This document shows, in pieces, positions 50,361 through 61,049 of a stretch of 64,000 bases of DNA; position 1 is the first letter of the stretch, and each line of letters begins with the position of its first letter. This stretch comes from Lysobacterales bacterium (GTDB lineage: Bacteria; Pseudomonadota; Gammaproteobacteria; Xanthomonadales; SZUA-5). A program made the position numbers and the translations under genes. Under the pieces are notes generated by a model, which searched no databases, had not been told where the DNA came from, and was given only the letters and a program-made list of their open reading frames with translations. The stretch is taken from positions 46,839 through 110,838 of the forward strand of contig JALHMG010000011.1 in NCBI GenBank assembly GCA_022844135.1, given 5' to 3'.

Positions 50361-51194
50361 ATGCAGTGGAACTTGGCCAAATCTATCGCCCGCCTGCTGC
50401 TGGTCGGCATTGCCGTTGCGAGCATTGCTTGGGTCGCGCTGGTGGTCTTCATCTGGCGCACGCAGGAAAACCTCCTGTTTTTTCCAACCCGGCTGCCGCC
50501 CGACGCGGTGCTGTCGACAGATCCGCAGGTGCATGAACGCTGGGTCGATGTCGATGGCGCGCGTTTATCGCTGCTGCAACTGCAGTTGCCGGACCCCGAC
50601 GGCGTGGTGTTTTTTCTGCACGGCAACGGCGGAAGCCTGCGAGATTGGTTCGTCGACCCCTCGCTTTATCGCCAAGCCAACTTCGATCTGGTCATGCTCG
50701 ACTATCGCGGCTACGGCAAGAGCAGCGGCCAAATCGAAAGCGAGGCGCAACTGCATAGCGATGTGCGGCAGGTGTGGGAACACATTGCCCCGAAGTATCG
50801 AGACATGCCAGTGGTGATCTACGGTCGCTCGCTGGGAACGGGACTGGCGGCACGGCTGGCGACCATTGTGCAACCTGAGTTGACAGTGCTGGTGTCGCCT
50901 TATGTCAGCATGCGCGAGCTGGCCGCTCACTACTATCCCTGGCTTCCTGGCCTTGTCTTGCGCTACCCGATGCGCACCGATCAGTGGCTCACGCAAATCG
51001 ATGGCCCGGTGTTGATCTTCCATGGCAGCAAAGACCCGCTGATTCCGCCGCGCCATGCCCAAGATTTGGCCGCGTTGTCGCCGCGCGCAAGCCTGGTCTT
51101 GCTGGATGACGCGGCGCACGATGACGTGCAGGTATTCGACGAGTATCGGATCACACTGAAGGAAAACTTGCGTTCGCTGGTGCCATCAAACTGA
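50361..51194 (+). CDS. Alpha/beta hydrolase with N-terminal membrane anchor
   Basis: A 277-residue protein with one N-terminal span (LLLVGIAVASIAWVALVVFIW). The hydrolase fold shows the oxyanion region FFLHGNGGS, nucleophile Ser in VIYGRSLGTGLA, Asp in FHGSKDPLIPP and His in LDDAAHDDV. The pattern fits ABHD12/13 (BEM46-like) serine hydrolases; the substrate is unknown. The last nine bases overlap the 3' end of hutF on the other strand. Two CTAG-type elements lie directly upstream, so its promoter may be inside or between them. Confidence 0.88.
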   Translation: MQWNLAKSIARLLLVGIAVASIAWVALVVFIWRTQENLLFFPTRLPPDAVLSTDPQVHERWVDVDGARLSLLQLQLPDPDGVVFFLHGNGGSLRDWFVDPSLYRQANFDLVMLDYRGYGKSSGQIESEAQLHSDVRQVWEHIAPKYRDMPVVIYGRSLGTGLAARLATIVQPELTVLVSPYVSMRELAAHYYPWLPGLVLRYPMRTDQWLTQIDGPVLIFHGSKDPLIPPRHAQDLAALSPRASLVLLDDAAHDDVQVFDEYRITLKENLRSLVPSN

Positions 51195-52535
51195 GCGCAC
51201 AGCGTCCTGAAATGCCGACTCGAATACGTCGCGCTGCGAATGACGCCCCTCCTGGATGACGCGTTTTCCGGAGACGGTGACGGTCTTGATCGGGCGCCGT
51301 GCGCTTGCGAACAACCAGGCGGCAAGCACCTCCTGATCGGCAACTGGCGCAAATGCCGGATCGTCGGGATCGAGTTCGATAAAGTCCGCATCGGCACCGA
51401 CGGCGATACCGCCAGCAGATGCGCCGCACGCCTGCGCGCCGCCGAGCACGGCATCGGACCACAGATTCGCGGCCACATCGGGTCTGGTTGCGCTGCCCAA
51501 TTCGTTGCGCTGTCCAGAGGCGAGACGCGCCTGATACTCGAGCCAGCGCAGTTCCTCGCGTGGGTCGAGCCCGACATGGCTATCTGAGCCGATGCCGTAT
51601 CGCCCACCCAAACGACAGTAGTCGCCGATTTCGAACAGCCCATCGCCCAGATTGGCCTCGGTGGTCGGGCACAGACCCACCACCGCGCCGCAGCGTACGA
51701 TCGCGGCCAACTCATCGTGCGAGGCATGGGTTGCATGTACCAGACAGAAGCGCGTGTCGACCGGCGCAATGTCGATCAGCCGGTCTATCGGATATCGGCC
51801 GTGTACGACGAGACATTCCTCCAGCTCGCGGCGTTGCTCCGAGATGTGGATGTGAATCGGCCGCGCGCGCAACACCGGGCTGGCGCAAACGGCAGCGATG
51901 GTTTCGGCATCGACCGCACGCAGGCTGTGGATCGCCGCACCGAAACGAAAACCCTCATCGCGCGCAGCAAGGGTATCGAGCAAATGCAGATAGTCGTCGA
52001 GCGCGAAAGCAAAACGTTGCTGGCGCGGCGCCAGCGGCTCGTCGCGAAAGCCGCCGCGTTGGTAAAGCGTGGGCAACAGCGTCAGTCCGATCCCCGCCTC
52101 CTGCGCCGCCGCGATCAACGCATCGCTCATCGCGCCGACCGGCGCGTAGTGATTGCCGTTGGCTTGATGGTGTACGTAGTGAAACTCGCACACGCGCGTG
52201 TAGCCCATCTCCAGCAGATCCGCGTAGAGCAGGCGCGCGATGACGAACAAACGATCCGGATCGGCCATCGCCGCTTCCCGGTACATCGCCTCGCGCCAGG
52301 TCCAGAAGCTATCGTCCGGCCGCTCGAAGCGCTCGGTACGCCCGGCCAGCGCGCGCTGAAAAGCGTGCGAATGCAGATTCGGCATGCCGGGAAGCACGTA
52401 GCGGCCGAGATAGTCGGCATCGTCGCGCGGAGCGTCGGAGCAGACGCGGGCGATGACGCCATTTTCGACGTCTATGCAAACATCGCGCTGCCAAGAGCCT
52501 TGCACCAGTGCAAAATCGGCAAACCATCGACGCAT
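51186..52535 (-). CDS. hutF: Formimidoylglutamate deiminase
   Basis: A 449-residue amidohydrolase that converts N-formimidoyl-glutamate to N-formyl-glutamate in the five-step histidine degradation route. Zinc ligands are in GMPNLHSHAFQRALAGR, with further residues in IHIHISEQ, LVHATHASHDEL and GIGSDSHVGLDPREELRW. Length matches known HutF (about 450). It is divergent from hutI, which catalyses the preceding step, with about 50 bp between starts, so shared control is likely. hutH, hutU and hutG are not in the window. Confidence 0.94.
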   Translation of the reverse strand: MRRWFADFALVQGSWQRDVCIDVENGVIARVCSDAPRDDADYLGRYVLPGMPNLHSHAFQRALAGRTERFERPDDSFWTWREAMYREAAMADPDRLFVIARLLYADLLEMGYTRVCEFHYVHHQANGNHYAPVGAMSDALIAAAQEAGIGLTLLPTLYQRGGFRDEPLAPRQQRFAFALDDYLHLLDTLAARDEGFRFGAAIHSLRAVDAETIAAVCASPVLRARPIHIHISEQRRELEECLVVHGRYPIDRLIDIAPVDTRFCLVHATHASHDELAAIVRCGAVVGLCPTTEANLGDGLFEIGDYCRLGGRYGIGSDSHVGLDPREELRWLEYQARLASGQRNELGSATRPDVAANLWSDAVLGGAQACGASAGGIAVGADADFIELDPDDPAFAPVADQEVLAAWLFASARRPIKTVTVSGKRVIQEGRHSQRDVFESAFQDAVRSV

Positions 52536-52588
52536 GCGCTTCGTGCCCCTCGTTCAGTTGTCCAATCCTACGCTTGAAGGACCACGCC

Positions 52589-53800
52589 ATGTGGGATCGC
52601 CTGATTTTCGCGCCTAACCTCTGGACTGGCGGCACCGATGCCCGCCACATCAGCAACGCTGCGCTCGGCATCGCTGCGGGGCGGATTGTGTATGTGGGCC
52701 AGGCCAACGATCTGCCCGGCGATCCATCGCAACTGGCGACCCAGGTGGAACATCGCAACCAGCTGTTGACGCCGAGCCTCGTGGACTGCCATACGCACCT
52801 GGTGTTCGGCGGCGACCGCAGCGACGAGTTCGCCGAACGCCAGGCCGGAGCCAGCTATGCGGACATCGCCGCTCGCGGCGGCGGCATCCTGGCCACCGTT
52901 CGCGCCACCCGCGCATCGAACGTGGAGCAACTTGTTGAGCAAGCCGCCCCGCGGATGCGCCAACTGATTGCCGATGGCGTCGCGGCCTTCGACATCAAGT
53001 CCGGTTATGGTCTGGATTTCGACAGCGAGCGCCGCATGCTGCAAGCCGCACGGGCACTCGGCGAGCGCCTCGGCGCGACCGTGCGCACCAGCTACCTGGC
53101 GCTGCACGCGGTACCCAAAGGCGTCGATCGCAAGGGCTATCTCGACACTGCAATCGACGACTGGCTTCCGCAGCTGCATGCCGAAGGTCTGATTGATGCC
53201 GTGGATGCCTACCACGAACACCTGGCCTTCAGCAGCGAAGAAGTCGCGCGCCTGTTCGCGCGCGCAACGTCGCTCAGCATTCCCGTCCGCCTGCATGCGG
53301 ACCAGTTGAGTGCGCAGGGCGGTGCCGCATTGGCAGCCCAATTCGGTGCGCTCTCGGCCGATCACCTGGAATACACCGACACGGTTGGCGTGGCGGCGAT
53401 GGCGCGGTCTGGAACTGTGGCGGTGATTCTGCCTGCTGCATTTCTGGTGCTTCGCGAAAAACAGCGACCGCCGATTGCAGACTTGCGTGCCGCTGGCGTC
53501 CCGATGGCTGTCGCCAGCGATCTCAATCCCGGAACATCGCCGCTGTTGTCGCTGCGCCTTGCGATGGGACTGGCCGTCAGTATCTTTGGCATGACCGTGG
53601 AGGAAGCATTGTTGGGCGCAACGCAGCATGGCGCCCGGGCGCTCGGACTGGAAGCAAATAGCGGAACGCTTGCACTGGGCGCACGCGCCGATCTGGCCTT
53701 GTGGTCGGTCGATCGTGCCGAAGCGCTGCCTTACTGGCTGGGGGGCGAGCTTTGCGTCGAGACGATCGCTGGCGGTCGAACGATTTTTCGTCGCGCCTGA
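52589..53800 (+). CDS. hutI: Imidazolonepropionase
   Basis: A 403-residue zinc amidohydrolase that opens 4-imidazolone-5-propionate to formimidoyl-glutamate. Visible are the metal motif LVDCHTHLVFGGDR, GGGILATVRATR, SGYGLDFDSERRML, HADQLSAQGGA and the C-terminal ASDLNPGTSP. The ATG at 52589 has AAGGA eight bases upstream. Next to divergent hutF; together they mark part of a histidine-use locus. Confidence 0.95.
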   Translation: MWDRLIFAPNLWTGGTDARHISNAALGIAAGRIVYVGQANDLPGDPSQLATQVEHRNQLLTPSLVDCHTHLVFGGDRSDEFAERQAGASYADIAARGGGILATVRATRASNVEQLVEQAAPRMRQLIADGVAAFDIKSGYGLDFDSERRMLQAARALGERLGATVRTSYLALHAVPKGVDRKGYLDTAIDDWLPQLHAEGLIDAVDAYHEHLAFSSEEVARLFARATSLSIPVRLHADQLSAQGGAALAAQFGALSADHLEYTDTVGVAAMARSGTVAVILPAAFLVLREKQRPPIADLRAAGVPMAVASDLNPGTSPLLSLRLAMGLAVSIFGMTVEEALLGATQHGARALGLEANSGTLALGARADLALWSVDRAEALPYWLGGELCVETIAGGRTIFRRA

Positions 53801-54072
53801 ACTTGCGCTGCTGGTTCGCCTAATGACGTCCGCGCGGCAGCGAAACGGCAGCGCCAGCGGGGGTTCTCACCCAACGACAGTGCGAGGCTGCGTATAGGTA
53901 AGAGACCAGCGCTCGCCCCCGTCTCCCTGCCCCGCTCCAGATCGGCCCGCAGGCCGCCCAAGTGGGCAGCGCAGAGCGGCGATGTGCTAGCCTTAGAGGC
54001 TTGATTTTCGCGCCTATGGCAGCGGCGATTCTTTCGCCTGGCAGCCGTCGGCCCAACACCCGGAGTTGCTAG

Positions 54073-56658
54073 ATGGCTGATCTGGCCAAAGAAATCTTGC
54101 GCGTCAATATCGAAGACGAAATGCGGCAGTCGTATCTCGACTACGCGATGAGCGTGATCGTCGGTCGTGCCCTGCCGGATGTGCGCGATGGCTTGAAGCC
54201 GGTGCACCGTCGCGTGCTGTTTGCGATGAAGGAACTGGGCAACGACTACAACAAGCCGTACAAAAAATCGGCGCGTATCGTCGGCGATGTGATCGGCAAG
54301 TACCATCCGCACGGCGACACTGCGGTGTACGACACGATCGTGCGCATGGCCCAGCCGTTCTCGCTGCGCTACATGCTGGTCGATGGCCAGGGCAACTTCG
54401 GCTCGGTCGATGGCGATGCGCCGGCCGCAATGCGTTACACCGAAATTCGCCTGTCGAAACTCGCGCACGAACTGATGCGCGACCTCGACAAAGACACGGT
54501 CGACTTTCAACCCAATTACGACGACAAAGAACTCGAGCCCTCGGTGCTGCCCACCGTGGTGCCGAATCTGTTGATCAACGGCTCCTCCGGCATTGCGGTC
54601 GGCATGGCCACCAATATTCCGCCGCACAATCTGACCGAGGTAGTGAATGCGCTGATCGCGCTGATCCACGCGCCCGAGCTGACGATCGAGCAGTTGATGC
54701 AGTACATCGCCGGCCCGGACTTCCCCACGCACGGCATCATCAACGGTTCGATGGGCATCCGCGAGGCGTATCGAACCGGGCGCGGGCGCATTCTGGTGCG
54801 CGGCAAGGCCGAAATCGAAACGGAAGGCAATCGTGAAGCGATCATCATCACGGAACTGCCGTATCAGGTAAACAAGGCGCGGCTGGTTGAGAAGATCGCC
54901 GAACTGGTCAAAGCCAAAGAACTGGACGGGATCGCCCCCGACGGTTTGCGCGATGAGTCCGACAAGGACGGCATGCGTGTCGTCATTGAGGTCAAGCGCG
55001 GCGAAAACGCCGAGGTGCTGCTCAATAAGCTGTACAAGCAAACACAGCTCGAAACCGTGTTCGGCATCAACATGGTTGCGCTGGTCGGCGGTCAGCCGCG
55101 TACGCTGAATCTGAAGGAAATCCTCGAAGCCTTCCTGCGCCATCGTCGCGAAGTGGTGACGCGGCGCACGATTTTCGAGTTGCGCAAAGCGCGCGCCCGA
55201 GCCCATGTACTGGAGGGCCTGACCGTTGCGCTCGCCAACATCGACGAGATGATCGAGCTGATCAAGACCAGCAAGGATGGTGCCGAGGCCCGCGAGCGCA
55301 TGCTCGCCAAGCGCTGGGAACCCGGCTTGGTGCGTGCGCTGCTCGCTGCCGCTGGCGCCGAACGTTCGCGCCCGGAAGATCTGGGGCCAAATGAAGGCTT
55401 GTCCGACGATGGCTATCAGCTCTCTGAGCTGCAGGCCAAAGAAATTCTCGACATGCGCCTGCAGCGCCTGACGGGCCTTGAGCAAGAGAAGCTCACCGAC
55501 GAGTACAAGCAGATTCTCGACACCATCCGCGAGTTGTTTCGAGTGCTTGAAGAGCCAGGCCGACTCATGGAGATTATCGAAGGCGAACTGGTCTCGAATC
55601 GCGAAGAGTTCGGCGATGAGCGCCGCACCAAGATCGAGCACTCGCAATCGGATCTGGACATCCTCGACCTGATTCCGCCTGAAGATGTCGTCGTCACATT
55701 GAGCCATGCCGGCTATATCAAGCGCCAGCCGCTCACCGTCTATCGCGCACAGCGCCGCGGCGGTCGCGGTCGCAGCGCCACGGCGCTGAAGGACGAGGAT
55801 TTCATCGAGCGTTTGTGGATCGCCAATACGCACGATACGCTGCTCGCCTTCACCGGATTGGGCCGTGTCTTCAAGCTCAAGGTCTACCAGGTGCCTGAGG
55901 CCAGCTCGGGCTCGCGCGGCCGACCCATCGTCAACATGCTGCCGCTCGATCCGGGCGAGAAAATTCAAGCGGTGTTGCCGGTTCACGAGTTCGTCGACGA
56001 CAAATTCGTGTTCTTCGCCACGCATCAGGGCGTTGTCAAGAAAACCCCGTTGAGCGACTTCGTCAACGTTCGCGCCAATGGTATTCGCGCCGTTGAACTC
56101 GACGAGGGCGACGGGCTGGTCAATGTCGCGCTCACTGACGGCACGCGCGACATCATGCTGTTCGGCAGCCACGGCAAAGCGGTGCGTTTCGCCGAAGACG
56201 AAGTGCGTCCGATGGGCCGCACTGCGCGTGGTGTGATCGGCATGCGCTTCGCCGACGGCGTGCCCGATGGACGCGTCGTGGCCATGTTGATGGTCGATGG
56301 CGACGGCGACTTGCTGATCGCCACCGAGCGCGGCTTTGGCAAGCGCACCGCGGTCGCCGAATTCCCGCAGAAGGGCCGCGGCACGCAAGGCGTGATCGCA
56401 ATCCAGACCAGCGACCGCAACGGCGCACTGGTCGGGGCGATTCAGCTCACCGAAGCGAACGACGTGATGCTGATCTCCAATCAGGGCACGTTGGTCCGCA
56501 CTCGCGCCAGCGAGATTTCGCAGGTCGGTCGCAATACCCAAGGTGTAACGCTGATTCGCCTCCCGGACGACGAGAAGCTCGTTGGTCTGGAACGCCTCGA
56601 TGCGCTCGCCGATGAAGAAGGCGACAAACAAGAGGGCGATTCGATTGCTCCGCAGTGA
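54073..56658 (+). CDS. gyrA: DNA gyrase subunit A
   Basis: An 861-residue type II topoisomerase subunit that cuts and rejoins DNA. The N-terminal breakage domain carries the catalytic Tyr122 ([11 protein letters not shown]). In the quinolone-determining region the residues are Thr83 and Asp87 ([11 protein letters not shown]), as in Pseudomonas, where Thr83 is the wild type. The C-terminal beta-pinwheel has repeated units, including the GyrA-box form QRRGGRG. GGAG precedes the ATG by eight bases. The preceding 272 bp hold no gene and probably the promoter. A long open frame on the opposite strand is a codon-bias shadow. Confidence 0.98.
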   Translation: MADLAKEILRVNIEDEMRQSYLDYAMSVIVGRALPDVRDGLKPVHRRVLFAMKELGNDYNKPYKKSARIVGDVIGKYHPHGDTAVYDTIVRMAQPFSLRYMLVDGQGNFGSVDGDAPAAMRYTEIRLSKLAHELMRDLDKDTVDFQPNYDDKELEPSVLPTVVPNLLINGSSGIAVGMATNIPPHNLTEVVNALIALIHAPELTIEQLMQYIAGPDFPTHGIINGSMGIREAYRTGRGRILVRGKAEIETEGNREAIIITELPYQVNKARLVEKIAELVKAKELDGIAPDGLRDESDKDGMRVVIEVKRGENAEVLLNKLYKQTQLETVFGINMVALVGGQPRTLNLKEILEAFLRHRREVVTRRTIFELRKARARAHVLEGLTVALANIDEMIELIKTSKDGAEARERMLAKRWEPGLVRALLAAAGAERSRPEDLGPNEGLSDDGYQLSELQAKEILDMRLQRLTGLEQEKLTDEYKQILDTIRELFRVLEEPGRLMEIIEGELVSNREEFGDERRTKIEHSQSDLDILDLIPPEDVVVTLSHAGYIKRQPLTVYRAQRRGGRGRSATALKDEDFIERLWIANTHDTLLAFTGLGRVFKLKVYQVPEASSGSRGRPIVNMLPLDPGEKIQAVLPVHEFVDDKFVFFATHQGVVKKTPLSDFVNVRANGIRAVELDEGDGLVNVALTDGTRDIMLFGSHGKAVRFAEDEVRPMGRTARGVIGMRFADGVPDGRVVAMLMVDGDGDLLIATERGFGKRTAVAEFPQKGRGTQGVIAIQTSDRNGALVGAIQLTEANDVMLISNQGTLVRTRASEISQVGRNTQGVTLIRLPDDEKLVGLERLDALADEEGDKQEGDSIAPQ

Positions 56659-56821
56659 CGGCCCGGGGTCTCGGCATTTTTCGTTGAGAGCGTGAACGGG
56701 CCAAATCCTCGTTGATTTGCCCTCGAAGGGCGCCGCGACGCATGCGCACGCCAGACCCAATCCGGGCCCGCCGCCGGTGGTAGTGCCTCTCAAACAGAGA
56801 CGCTACCGCGCCGGGCGCGGC

Positions 56822-57700
56822 CTAGCCTTTGCCAAACAGCGCGTCGATCTTTTGCTCGTAGGCGTGGTATCCCAGCACCTCGTAAAGCTCCATGCGCGTC
56901 TGCATGCGATCGACGACGCCCTGCTGGGTGCGCTCGTTGCGGATCGCCGCGTAAATGCCCTCGGCAGCTTTGGCCATGGCGCGAAACGCGCTCAAGGGAT
57001 AAATGATCATGGCGATGCCGATGGCGCCCAGCTCATCCACCGTGAAATACGGCGTTTTTCCGAACTCGGTGAGATTGGCCAGCACCGGAATCCTGAGCGC
57101 GCCGATGAAACGTTGATACTCCGGCAGCGTAGTGCAGGCTTCGGCGAAGATCACGTCGGCGCCCGCCTCTTGCGCGAGCAGCGCGCGCTCGATCGCCGAA
57201 TCGATGCCCTCCACGGCAAGCGCGTCGGTGCGCGCAACGATCATGAACCCGGCATCGGTGCGGCCGTCCACTGCGGCCTTGATGCGATCGGCGAAGTCCT
57301 CTTTCGCAACGACCGCTTTGCCCGGTCGATGGCCGCAACGTTTGGCCTGCACCTGATCTTCGATATGGCAAGCGCCGGCACCTGCGCGAATGAACTCTTT
57401 GATGGTGCGCTGGATGTTGAACACCGCTCCCCAGCCGGTGTCGGCGTCGACCAGCAGCGGCAGTTCGGTGGCGCCACTGATGCGGCGGATATCCTCGCAC
57501 ACGTTGTCCAGACTGGTCATGCCCAGATCCGGCAGACCATAACTGGCGTTGGCGATTCCAGCACCGGAAACATACAACGCCTTAAATCCGGCCCGCTCCG
57601 CCTGCATCGCAGCGTAGGCGTTGATCACGCCTGGCAATTGCAGCGGCTTTTCCGCCGCCAATGCGGCGCGCAAGCGGTGACCGGCCGAATGGTGCGACAT
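56822..57700 (-). CDS. prpB: 2-Methylisocitrate lyase
   Basis: A 292-residue member of the isocitrate lyase/PEP mutase family that cleaves methylisocitrate to pyruvate and succinate in propionate use. The active-site loop KRCGHRPGK is present, along with [26 protein letters not shown] and [15 protein letters not shown] precedes the ATG. prpC, prpD and acnD are not adjacent, so the rest of the cycle must lie elsewhere. Propionyl-CoA from the Bkd complex would give it a substrate. Confidence 0.94.
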   Translation of the reverse strand: MSHHSAGHRLRAALAAEKPLQLPGVINAYAAMQAERAGFKALYVSGAGIANASYGLPDLGMTSLDNVCEDIRRISGATELPLLVDADTGWGAVFNIQRTIKEFIRAGAGACHIEDQVQAKRCGHRPGKAVVAKEDFADRIKAAVDGRTDAGFMIVARTDALAVEGIDSAIERALLAQEAGADVIFAEACTTLPEYQRFIGALRIPVLANLTEFGKTPYFTVDELGAIGIAMIIYPLSAFRAMAKAAEGIYAAIRNERTQQGVVDRMQTRMELYEVLGYHAYEQKIDALFGKG

Positions 57701-57796
57701 ATTGGTTCTCCAGTGAAAGTCTCGCCAGATTCCGACGGTCGAGCGTGCATGGCTCCGCTCGCCGACAGTCAGCGCATGGGCTGGATCGCGAGCATA

Positions 57797-58219
57797 TCAG
57801 CGCAGCAAGGTGTCGCTCTCTTTCTGCTTGATCGACACCAACATATGCGTGCATAGCGCTATCGCGATACCAAATGCAGCGCAGATTGCGCCGATCGTCG
57901 CCTGCCAGATTGCGGCCAGCGCGCCGGGCAATGCGCCGATGAGCGCCAACACCAGTATGGACGAACGACCGAACCGAGCCCACAGCCCGTACATCGGTAC
58001 GCCGTAGAGAATCGCCACAGGAGTGGCAATCATGCCGCCGAACAGCGCAAGGTTGACGGTCGACGTGAGCACGCCGTACGAGTATGTGGGATTGCTCCAA
58101 TTCACCAATACAATGCCTGCGCTGGCAATCAACGAACCGAGCGGAATCGCAATCAGCTGCGCAAACAGCGCCAGGACGATGGCATCGCCCGACGGGTGCC
58201 AACCGTTCAATCTTTCCAT
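57797..58219 (-). CDS. Small integral membrane protein, unknown function
   Basis: A 140-residue protein with four likely spans: AIVLALFAQLIAIPLGSLIASAG, LALFGGMIATPVAILYG, ILVLALIGALPGALAAIW and IGAICAAFGIAIALCTHML. I recognise no family. Its start lies inside the 3' end of the PilZ gene (13-base overlap), so the two are probably co-expressed. It may act with that c-di-GMP binding protein; this is inference. Confidence 0.65.
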   Translation of the reverse strand: MERLNGWHPSGDAIVLALFAQLIAIPLGSLIASAGIVLVNWSNPTYSYGVLTSTVNLALFGGMIATPVAILYGVPMYGLWARFGRSSILVLALIGALPGALAAIWQATIGAICAAFGIAIALCTHMLVSIKQKESDTLLR

Positions 58220-58563
58220 ATCTCCAAGCTGTCCGCATAACCGCCAAGCAGGTTCCAGAGCGGCGCTTCTTTGTCCGGCGGAATCTGCGTGAAGGCAAAG
58301 CCGACATGCTCTTCGGTGACGCGCATCACATGCGCTTCGACGTGGATGTTGAGCTCATCGCCAAACAGCATGTCGAGCACGAACCGATCGCCTCGCGCGC
58401 CGATCCAATCGACCGGGCGCATCACCATCACACCCGTCGCGGAGATATCGAGCAATTCGCTGGTCCAGGACTCGTCGCCACGCATCATCAGCACGGCGGT
58501 GTTGATCGGCATCCGGCGATGGCGCTTTCCGACCGTTGGCTGGCTCGATTTGATTGACATCAT
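58207..58563 (-). CDS. PilZ-domain c-di-GMP receptor
   Basis: A 118-residue soluble protein. The c-di-GMP binding residues are present: RxxxR-type KRHRRMP near residue 15 and DISATGVMV downstream (DxSxxG). The rest forms the usual beta-barrel. ATG 58563 is chosen, directly before MSIKSS; an extension to 58629 is not supported. It overlaps the small membrane protein gene by 13 bases. With the two c-di-GMP enzymes elsewhere in the window it makes a synthesis/hydrolysis/receptor set, though not as one operon. Confidence 0.88.
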   Translation of the reverse strand: MMSIKSSQPTVGKRHRRMPINTAVLMMRGDESWTSELLDISATGVMVMRPVDWIGARGDRFVLDMLFGDELNIHVEAHVMRVTEEHVGFAFTQIPPDKEAPLWNLLGGYADSLEIWKD

Positions 58564-58823
58564 TTTCGTGCGATTCCCCGTCTGCTCGCAATCGCCGCTG
58601 CGCGGCGGCGTAATGATGACTGATTGCACGACGGCTCGCTATTGGGTTGGGATAGCGTCTCGCCAATTGCGATTCCAAAGCTCGACGCAGTCTGACCGTG
58701 GTTGCGCCTGTTCACAGTTGGTTGCTCGGGCGACCACCCAGCGCAGGCTGCGTGCGCGCAGGCATGGACCAAGCATGCGCTGGAATCGCGACCTGAGATT
58801 CGCGCCGTCGTTGCGGCAACCGA

Positions 58824-60182
58824 TCAGAGCAGCAGCAGCGTCCCCAGTCCCAGGAAGGCCAGGAAACCGACAACATCGGTAACGGTGGTGAGCACGACGC
58901 CGCCCGCCAGGGCCGGATCGATCGCGAAGCGTTTCAGCAGCAGCGGTATCAACACGCCAGAAAATGCCGCGAAAAAGAGGTTGATGATGATCGCTGCGCC
59001 GATCACACCTGCAATCTTCCAGTCGCCGAACCAAAGCCATGCAACCACGGCGACCACGGCCGCCCAGAGCACGCCGTTGATGACGCCAATGGCGACCTCA
59101 CGGGTCAACAAATCCTTGGCGTTGTCCCAACTGACCTGCCCCAACGCCAGTCCGCGCACAATCATCGTCAAGGTTTGCGTGCCTGCAATGCCGCCCATGC
59201 TGGCCACGATCGGCATCAGTACGGCCAGAGCAACGATTTGCTCCAGCGTTGCCTCGAACTGGCCGATGACCCACGCGGCCAGGAACGCGGTCAACAAATT
59301 GATGCCCAGCCACGTCGCACGCCGCCGGCTGGCGGCGACGATCGGTGCAAACATGTCTTCCTCTTCGTTGAGGCCAGCCATCGACATCAGATCGTGTTCG
59401 GCGCGCTCGCGCACCAGATCCATCACGTCATCGACGGTGATTCGACCGACGAGCCGATAGTCGCCATCGACAACCGGGGCCGACAAATAGCGATGGTTCT
59501 CGAATTCTTCAGAGACGCGATCCACCGACATGGTGGCGGCGATAGCCGGTTGCGTGTCGTCGACGATCTCGGCAATGGTTTTGTCGGAATCGCTGGTCAC
59601 CAGCGCCGTGAGCGCGACGCGACCGATGTAACGGCCGTTGCGATTGAGCACGAACATGTGATCGGTGTGCTCTGGCAACTCGCCGCGCATGCGCAAGTAG
59701 CGCAGCACGACATCCACGGTGACGTCCGCGCGCACGGTGACCACATCGGGATTCATGACGCGGCCGGCGGTGTCGTCCGGGTACGACAACACCTCGTTCA
59801 GCCGATCGCGATTCTCGCGGTCCATGCCGCGCAGCAGCTCGTCGATCAGTTGCGCCGGCAAGTCGTCGACCAGATCCGCGAGATCGTCGATTTCCAGCGA
59901 GTTCAGCGCACTGATCAGCTCGGCATTGTCCATCTCGGCGAGCAGGCCGTCGCGCACCTCTTCAGCGACGTGCACCAGCACCTCACCGTCGTCATCGGGA
60001 TCGACGAGATTCCAGACCACGCTGCGCTTGGTGCTTGGCAGCGATTCCAGCACGCGCGCAATCTCGCCGGGCGTGAGCGTATCGAGCATGCGTTTGACCG
60101 GCGCCAACCGGCCCGTCGCGAGCGCCTCCGACAATGCACGCAATTGTCGCGTCTTACGATCGTAGCGCTCGTTTTCGCTCAT
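58824..60182 (-). CDS. mgtE: Magnesium transporter MgtE
   Basis: A 452-residue inner-membrane Mg2+ channel. The N-domain (about 1-130) and two CBS domains (about 135-260) form the cytoplasmic Mg2+ sensor. The membrane part (about 285-450) has five spans with the conserved MPIVASMGGIAGTQTLTMIV and a final acidic Asp in TTVTDVVGFLAFLG. AGGAGG lies seven bases before the ATG at 60182. A longer frame to 60329 has no ribosome site. No riboswitch of the M-box type was recognised upstream. Confidence 0.95.
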   Translation of the reverse strand: MSENERYDRKTRQLRALSEALATGRLAPVKRMLDTLTPGEIARVLESLPSTKRSVVWNLVDPDDDGEVLVHVAEEVRDGLLAEMDNAELISALNSLEIDDLADLVDDLPAQLIDELLRGMDRENRDRLNEVLSYPDDTAGRVMNPDVVTVRADVTVDVVLRYLRMRGELPEHTDHMFVLNRNGRYIGRVALTALVTSDSDKTIAEIVDDTQPAIAATMSVDRVSEEFENHRYLSAPVVDGDYRLVGRITVDDVMDLVRERAEHDLMSMAGLNEEEDMFAPIVAASRRRATWLGINLLTAFLAAWVIGQFEATLEQIVALAVLMPIVASMGGIAGTQTLTMIVRGLALGQVSWDNAKDLLTREVAIGVINGVLWAAVVAVVAWLWFGDWKIAGVIGAAIIINLFFAAFSGVLIPLLLKRFAIDPALAGGVVLTTVTDVVGFLAFLGLGTLLLL

Positions 60183-60770
60183 AGCCGGCCCTCCTGCGCG
60201 GCGCGCAGGATACGTGCTGGCCCCGCCATCCGATACCGCAACGACCACGCGCTCGCCGCGATGTTCAGCTGCACCGATGCCTTCGCGACGCAATGCACTG
60301 AGCCGTTGTTCCGTGCGCTGTCCAATCATCGGATGTCACCGTTCAGCGCCCGGAGTCCATCGCTGACCTCTGCGCATTTCAACGATCTCGTCCATCGACC
60401 GCATGCGTCACATGTGCCGATAGCGCGCATCAATCCCGCGACATCGACGATGGCATGCCGACACAGCATCGATGCGTTTCCGAGATGCATCGTACCCATC
60501 GCCGGAAATCGCGCGAGACATCGAACGCGGCATCGATGTATTCGTTCAGAAGGCGCGGCACGTCGCCGGAACCCGTCATCGCCGGCATCGCTGTCAACGA
60601 ATGAGTGCCGGCAGGATCGATCCACTGCCTGCGCTCCAATATCCATAGTCGCCGTCGGTCGACGCGACGGCCAGCCGCCCTGGTAACGACTCCGCAACCC
60701 CAGATCTGATCGACCGACGCGACAATTTGTAATATTTTGGACGGCGATGGACAAATGACGCGCTGGCGAC

Positions 60771-60797
60771 TCCTTTTGCTTTGAAACAGCAAAAGGA
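60771..60797. other. 10-bp stem-loop in the intergenic region
   Basis: TCCTTTTGCT and AGCAAAAGGA pair perfectly around a TTGAAAC loop. No T-run follows on either strand, so a terminator is unlikely. Role unknown. Confidence 0.5.
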
Positions 60798-60914
60798 CCG
60801 GCGAGCAGATGACCAGCATGGACCGCAGCATCAGCTACAGGCCGCACGACTCTGCGCCCACACTGACTCTCCCGCAAGCCGACATGGCCGTCCACCCGCG
60901 ATGCGTCAGTTGCA

Positions 60915-61049
60915 GGCGCAACTTGCGCCGTAGTTCAGCGCGAACCACGGATGGTTCGCGCATGGATCAAGCAGATAAGTGCTTGATCCATCGAGAGCGA
61001 GTCCAGACTCGCGACTTGAGAAACGCACAGGGAGTGCGTTTCTCAACAT
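60915..61049. repeat. Multi-hairpin element (copy 2, opposite orientation)
   Basis: Stems in order: 60915-60929 (GGCGCAA arms), 60938-60961 (GCGCGAACCA arms), 60962-60991 (ATGGATCAAGCA arms), 60997-61012 (GCGAGTC arms) and 61017-61045 (TGAGAAACGCAC arms). Read in reverse, four of these match copy 1 at 50178-50296 in order and sequence. Loops and some arm bases differ while pairing is kept. The CTAG ends of copy 1 are degenerate here (CTCG near 61052). Confidence 0.85.

Noticed and set aside
52568-53629. A 353-codon minus-strand frame opposite hutI
   Set aside because: Mirror of hutI codon bias; no motif and it would overlap the hutF promoter.
54313-54333. Thr83 in GyrA as an acquired quinolone-resistance change
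   Set aside because: Thr is the wild-type residue at this position in Pseudomonas and related groups, so it is not evidence of resistance.
53731-56793. A 1020-codon open frame on the minus strand opposite gyrA
   Set aside because: It is the mirror of gyrA codon use; its translation is rich in His, Arg and Gln with no domain, and gyrA itself is beyond doubt.
60326-60895. A 189-codon minus-strand frame in the long intergenic region
   Set aside because: Arg- and Cys-rich, with no ribosome site and no similarity I recognise; most likely chance in high-GC DNA.
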